Below, piece by piece: positions 7,557 to 9,939 of a DNA stretch of 9,939 nucleotides. Location: NCBI GenBank assembly GCA_011046015.1, contig DSBO01000226.1, forward strand, positions 1 to 9,939, read 5' to 3'. Position 1 is the stretch's first letter. The number at the start of each line of letters is the position of its first letter. Origin of the DNA: Thioalkalivibrio sp. (GTDB lineage: Bacteria > Pseudomonadota > Gammaproteobacteria > SpSt-1174). Made by a program: the position numbers and the translations under genes. The notes below the pieces were generated by a model. The model saw only the letters and a list, made by a program, of their open reading frames with translations, was not told where the DNA came from and did not search any database.

Positions 7557-7564
7557 TAATGAAA

Positions 7565-8299
7565 ATGCGAGTTTGGCGCCAATTGGGGATGCTCGTTCCG
7601 GGGCTGCTGGTCGTATTGCTGGCGGGGTGTGTGGACATGCCGGTGAAGCTGCCCGACACCCTAGCGGGTGCTTCCGTGCAGCCCACGCAGCAGGAAGTCA
7701 CCGATGCCCTGCGCGAAGCCCTGTCGCAGGGCATCACACGATCCATCACCCAGCTGGGTCGTGATGGCGCGTTCAGCGCGGATCAGCGCGTGCGCATCCC
7801 GTTGCCGGATGAACTCTCGCGCGTGGCCAGCACGCTCGAGCAGCTTGGCCAGGAACGCTATGTGCGGGAATTTGAACAGTCCCTCAATCGCGCGGCGGAG
7901 GAGTCGGTACCCTATGCCACGGCGATCTTCGCGCGGGCCCTCAAGGCCATGACGCTGGAGGACGCCATGGAGATCGTGCGTGGTCCGGACGACGCCGCCA
8001 CGACCTACTTCCGCCAGCATGCCGAGGGTGAGCTGTTTGATGCCTTTCTGCCCGTGGTGGCCCGACAGACCGACAGCGTCGGCGTGACCCAGGCCTACAA
8101 GGACATGATCGACCGTACCGGCATGCTGAAGTCCGTGCTCAGTCCCGAGCTGCAGGACCTCGACGGCTACGTCACCCAGCGGGCGCTGGACGGCCTGTTC
8201 CTCTATATCGCCGAGGAAGAGGGCCGTATCCGTGAGCAGCCGGTAGCCCGCACGACGGAACTGCTGCGCAAGGTGTTCGGCTACTACGCCGGACGATAA
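7565..8299 (+). CDS. DUF4197 domain-containing lipoprotein
   Basis: This 244-residue protein starts with a lipoprotein signal MRVWRQLGMLVPGLLVVLLAGC whose lipobox LAGC (19-22) makes C22 the lipidated residue. V23 follows, so outer-membrane sorting is expected. The remainder is a DUF4197 domain, a largely helical family of unknown function. Recognisable blocks are ALREALSQGITRSITQLGR, VRIPLPDELSRVASTLEQLG, FEQSLNRAAEESVPYATAIF, MTLEDAMEIVRGPDDAATTYFR, a TDSVGVTQAYKDM segment and the C-terminal YVTQRALDGLFLYIAEEEGRIR and ARTTELLRKVFG. It appears complete. An ATG at 7559 would add two residues (MK) and is a possible alternative; the ribosome binding site spacing favours 7565. The frame stays open a long way upstream, but that part is antisense to the kinase gene and is not coding. 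Only 15 bases separate its stop from mrcB, so the two are almost certainly co-transcribed. Confidence 0.92.
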   Translation: MRVWRQLGMLVPGLLVVLLAGCVDMPVKLPDTLAGASVQPTQQEVTDALREALSQGITRSITQLGRDGAFSADQRVRIPLPDELSRVASTLEQLGQERYVREFEQSLNRAAEESVPYATAIFARALKAMTLEDAMEIVRGPDDAATTYFRQHAEGELFDAFLPVVARQTDSVGVTQAYKDMIDRTGMLKSVLSPELQDLDGYVTQRALDGLFLYIAEEEGRIREQPVARTTELLRKVFGYYAGR

Positions 8300-8314
8300 C
8301 CCCGTCGCAGGCTC

Positions 8315-9939
8315 ATGCCACCGAAGAAGAAATCCGCGAAGCCGCGCCGTCGTACCACGACAGCGCGCAAGTCATCACCGGGCGGGCGACGCCGCCCGCC
8401 GTCGAACTGGCGGCGCTACGCCCTGCGCATGCTGGCCCTGCTGGCCGTGCTGCTGGCGGGCTACGTGGCCTGGCTCGACTATTCCGTGCGCCAGCACTTC
8501 GAGGGCAAGCGCTGGTCGTTGCCTGCCCGGGTGTTCGCACGCCCCCTGGAACTCCATGTGGGCCAGGGGGTGAGCGCCGACGCCCTGCAGCGCGAACTCG
8601 AGCTGTTGCATTACCGGCGCGTGACGGCGCCGCGGGCCCCGGGCGAGTATCGGCGCGAGGGCGACCAGCTCACGCTGTACACACGTGGTTTCGGCTTCGC
8701 TGCGGATACCGAGCCGGCACACGCCCTGAGCATCGTGCTGCGCGAGGGCCAGGTGGTGGCGCTGCGCGATGCCGTCAGCGGCAGGTCGGTGGCGCTGGCA
8801 CGCATCGAGCCGCTGCTCATCGCCAACATCTACCCGACGCACAACGAGGACCGCCTGCTGGTCCAGCTGGACGAGGTGCCGCCGATGCTGGTGGCCGCCT
8901 TGCTGGCGGTCGAGGATCGCCAGTTCTATGCGCATCATGGCCTGAGTCCCGCGTCCATCGCGCGCGCCGCCGTCGCCAACCTGCGTGCCGGGCGCGCGGT
9001 ACAGGGCGGCAGCACCATCACCCAGCAGCTGGTGAAGAATTTCTATCTCTCCAACGATCGCACCCTGCGACGCAAGGTCAACGAGGCGATTATGGCGCTG
9101 CTGCTGGAGTGGCATTACGAGAAGGACGACATCCTCGAGGCCTATCTCAACGAGATTTACCTCGGTCAGGATGGTGCGCGATCGATCCACGGTTTCGGTC
9201 TGGCCAGCGAGTTCTATTTCCAGCGTCGTCTGGACCAGCTGGAGGCGCACCAGATCGCGCTGCTCGTCGGGATCGTGAAGGGGGCGTCGTACTACGATCC
9301 GCGGCGTCATCCGGAACGCGCGCTGGCGCGACGCAATCTGGTCCTGGACGTGCTGCACAGCCAGGGGCACTTGTCCGATGCCGAGCGCGCCTCGTCGCGC
9401 GGGCGGGGGCTGGACGTGGTCGATTCGCGGCCGTCGGGGGTGACGCCGTTCCCGGCCTATCTCGACGTGGTACGCGAGCAGCTCAAGCGGGACTATCGCG
9501 AGGAAGACCTGCGCAGCGAGGGGTTGTTCATCTTTACCAACATGGACCCCGCCATCCAGGTTGCCGCCGAGCGGGCCGTGACCACGCGCCTGCAGCAGCT
9601 CGAGGCCGGCCATGGTATGTCCGCGGGCTCGCTGCAGGCGGCGACCGTGGTCACCGCGGCCGGGCAGGGTGAGCTCCTGGCCGTGGTGGGTGATCGTGAC
9701 CCGCGCTACGCGGGTTTCAACCGGGCGCTCACGGCGCGTCGCCCCATCGGTTCGCTGATCAAGCCGGCGATCTATCTCAGCGCGCTGGCGCGGCCGGCGG
9801 ACTACACGCTCGTGACCCGCGTCGACGACGGTCCGCTGGAGGTGCGCCTGGCTGCCGACCAGTCATGGACGCCGGCCAACTACGACCAGACCCATCACGG
9901 GGAGGTCACGCTGCTGGACGCGCTGGTTCACTCCTACAA
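8315..9939 (+). CDS. mrcB: Penicillin-binding protein 1B, N-terminal two thirds (3' end outside window)
   Basis: PBP1B is a class A bifunctional enzyme of the inner membrane that polymerises lipid II into glycan strands and cross-links them. The visible 541 residues contain a basic cytoplasmic tail (1-34, rich in K/R/P), one transmembrane helix (about 35-56, YALRMLALLAVLLAGYVAWL), and a region aligning with the UB2H domain (about 70-165). The GT51 glycosyltransferase domain follows (about 180-360), with AVEDRQFYAHHG (catalytic E200), QGGSTITQQLVKN (230-242), the NEIYLGQ block and LVGIVKGASYYDPRRHP. The transpeptidase domain begins after about 400 and has the nucleophile motif SLIK at S480-K483, within RRPIGSLIKPAIYL. 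The sequence is strongly like E. coli MrcB. The SxN and KTG motifs lie beyond the window. The ATG at 8315 gives a normal tail; the ribosome binding site (AGG at 8309-8311) is weak and close, so translational coupling to the preceding gene is possible. Confidence 0.96.
   Translation, partial: MPPKKKSAKPRRRTTTARKSSPGGRRRPPSNWRRYALRMLALLAVLLAGYVAWLDYSVRQHFEGKRWSLPARVFARPLELHVGQGVSADALQRELELLHYRRVTAPRAPGEYRREGDQLTLYTRGFGFAADTEPAHALSIVLREGQVVALRDAVSGRSVALARIEPLLIANIYPTHNEDRLLVQLDEVPPMLVAALLAVEDRQFYAHHGLSPASIARAAVANLRAGRAVQGGSTITQQLVKNFYLSNDRTLRRKVNEAIMALLLEWHYEKDDILEAYLNEIYLGQDGARSIHGFGLASEFYFQRRLDQLEAHQIALLVGIVKGASYYDPRRHPERALARRNLVLDVLHSQGHLSDAERASSRGRGLDVVDSRPSGVTPFPAYLDVVREQLKRDYREEDLRSEGLFIFTNMDPAIQVAAERAVTTRLQQLEAGHGMSAGSLQAATVVTAAGQGELLAVVGDRDPRYAGFNRALTARRPIGSLIKPAIYLSALARPADYTLVTRVDDGPLEVRLAADQSWTPANYDQTHHGEVTLLDALVHSY

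Noticed and set aside
6053..7564. About 500-codon plus-strand extension upstream of the DUF4197 lipoprotein
   Set aside because: It is antisense to the kinase-fusion gene, whereas the lipoprotein has its own ribosome binding site and signal peptide at 7565.
7514..7582. Upstream ATG at 7582 extending the kinase-fusion protein by 23 residues
   Set aside because: The extension is antisense to the ribosome binding site and first codons of the divergent lipoprotein gene and has no family-like sequence.
8375..9613. 412-codon minus-strand open frame antisense to mrcB
   Set aside because: mrcB is certain on the plus strand; the antisense translation has no domain signature.

Overview
The window is a GC-rich chromosomal segment (about two thirds G+C or more by eye) from a gammaproteobacterium. 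The order dnaE-accA-tilS and a bifunctional PBP1B with a UB2H-like region both point to that class. A halophilic or sulfur-oxidising Chromatiales/Ectothiorhodospiraceae-type lineage would fit the composition and gene mix, but that is a guess. I see no mobile element, CRISPR array, phage gene, rRNA or tRNA. The DNA is densely coding: no gene-free stretch exceeds 140 bases. Composition looks even throughout, so nothing suggests recent transfer.

Left part (1-5327, all +): the 3' end of dnaE (DNA polymerase III alpha), accA (acetyl-CoA carboxylase carboxyltransferase alpha), tilS (tRNA-Ile lysidine synthetase), an unrecognised 111-residue two-helix membrane protein, and a DUF255 thioredoxin-like protein with its own signal peptide. 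Gaps of 42-54 bases make accA-tilS-membrane protein-DUF255 a plausible transcription unit. E. coli has two extra genes (ldcC, yaeR) between accA and tilS; they are absent here.

Middle part (5346-7513, all -): an NlpC/P60 cell-wall endopeptidase lipoprotein, convergent with the DUF255 gene across an 18-base gap holding a perfect 6-bp hairpin. Upstream of it is a fusion of an aminoglycoside-phosphotransferase-like kinase domain with a P-loop ATPase/kinase domain. A sigma70-like promoter between the two minus-strand genes suggests the NlpC/P60 gene can be transcribed by itself.

Right part (7565-9939, +): a DUF4197 lipoprotein, divergent from the kinase fusion across 51 bases, and 15 bases later mrcB (PBP1B), which runs off the window after its transpeptidase SxxK motif.

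The right half has a cell-envelope theme: a peptidoglycan endopeptidase, a predicted outer-membrane lipoprotein and a peptidoglycan synthase. The most interesting hypothesis is that the DUF4197 lipoprotein, placed directly before mrcB as LpoP is in Pseudomonas, works with PBP1B. Otherwise this is mostly an ordinary housekeeping region, and I found no convincing new multi-gene system.
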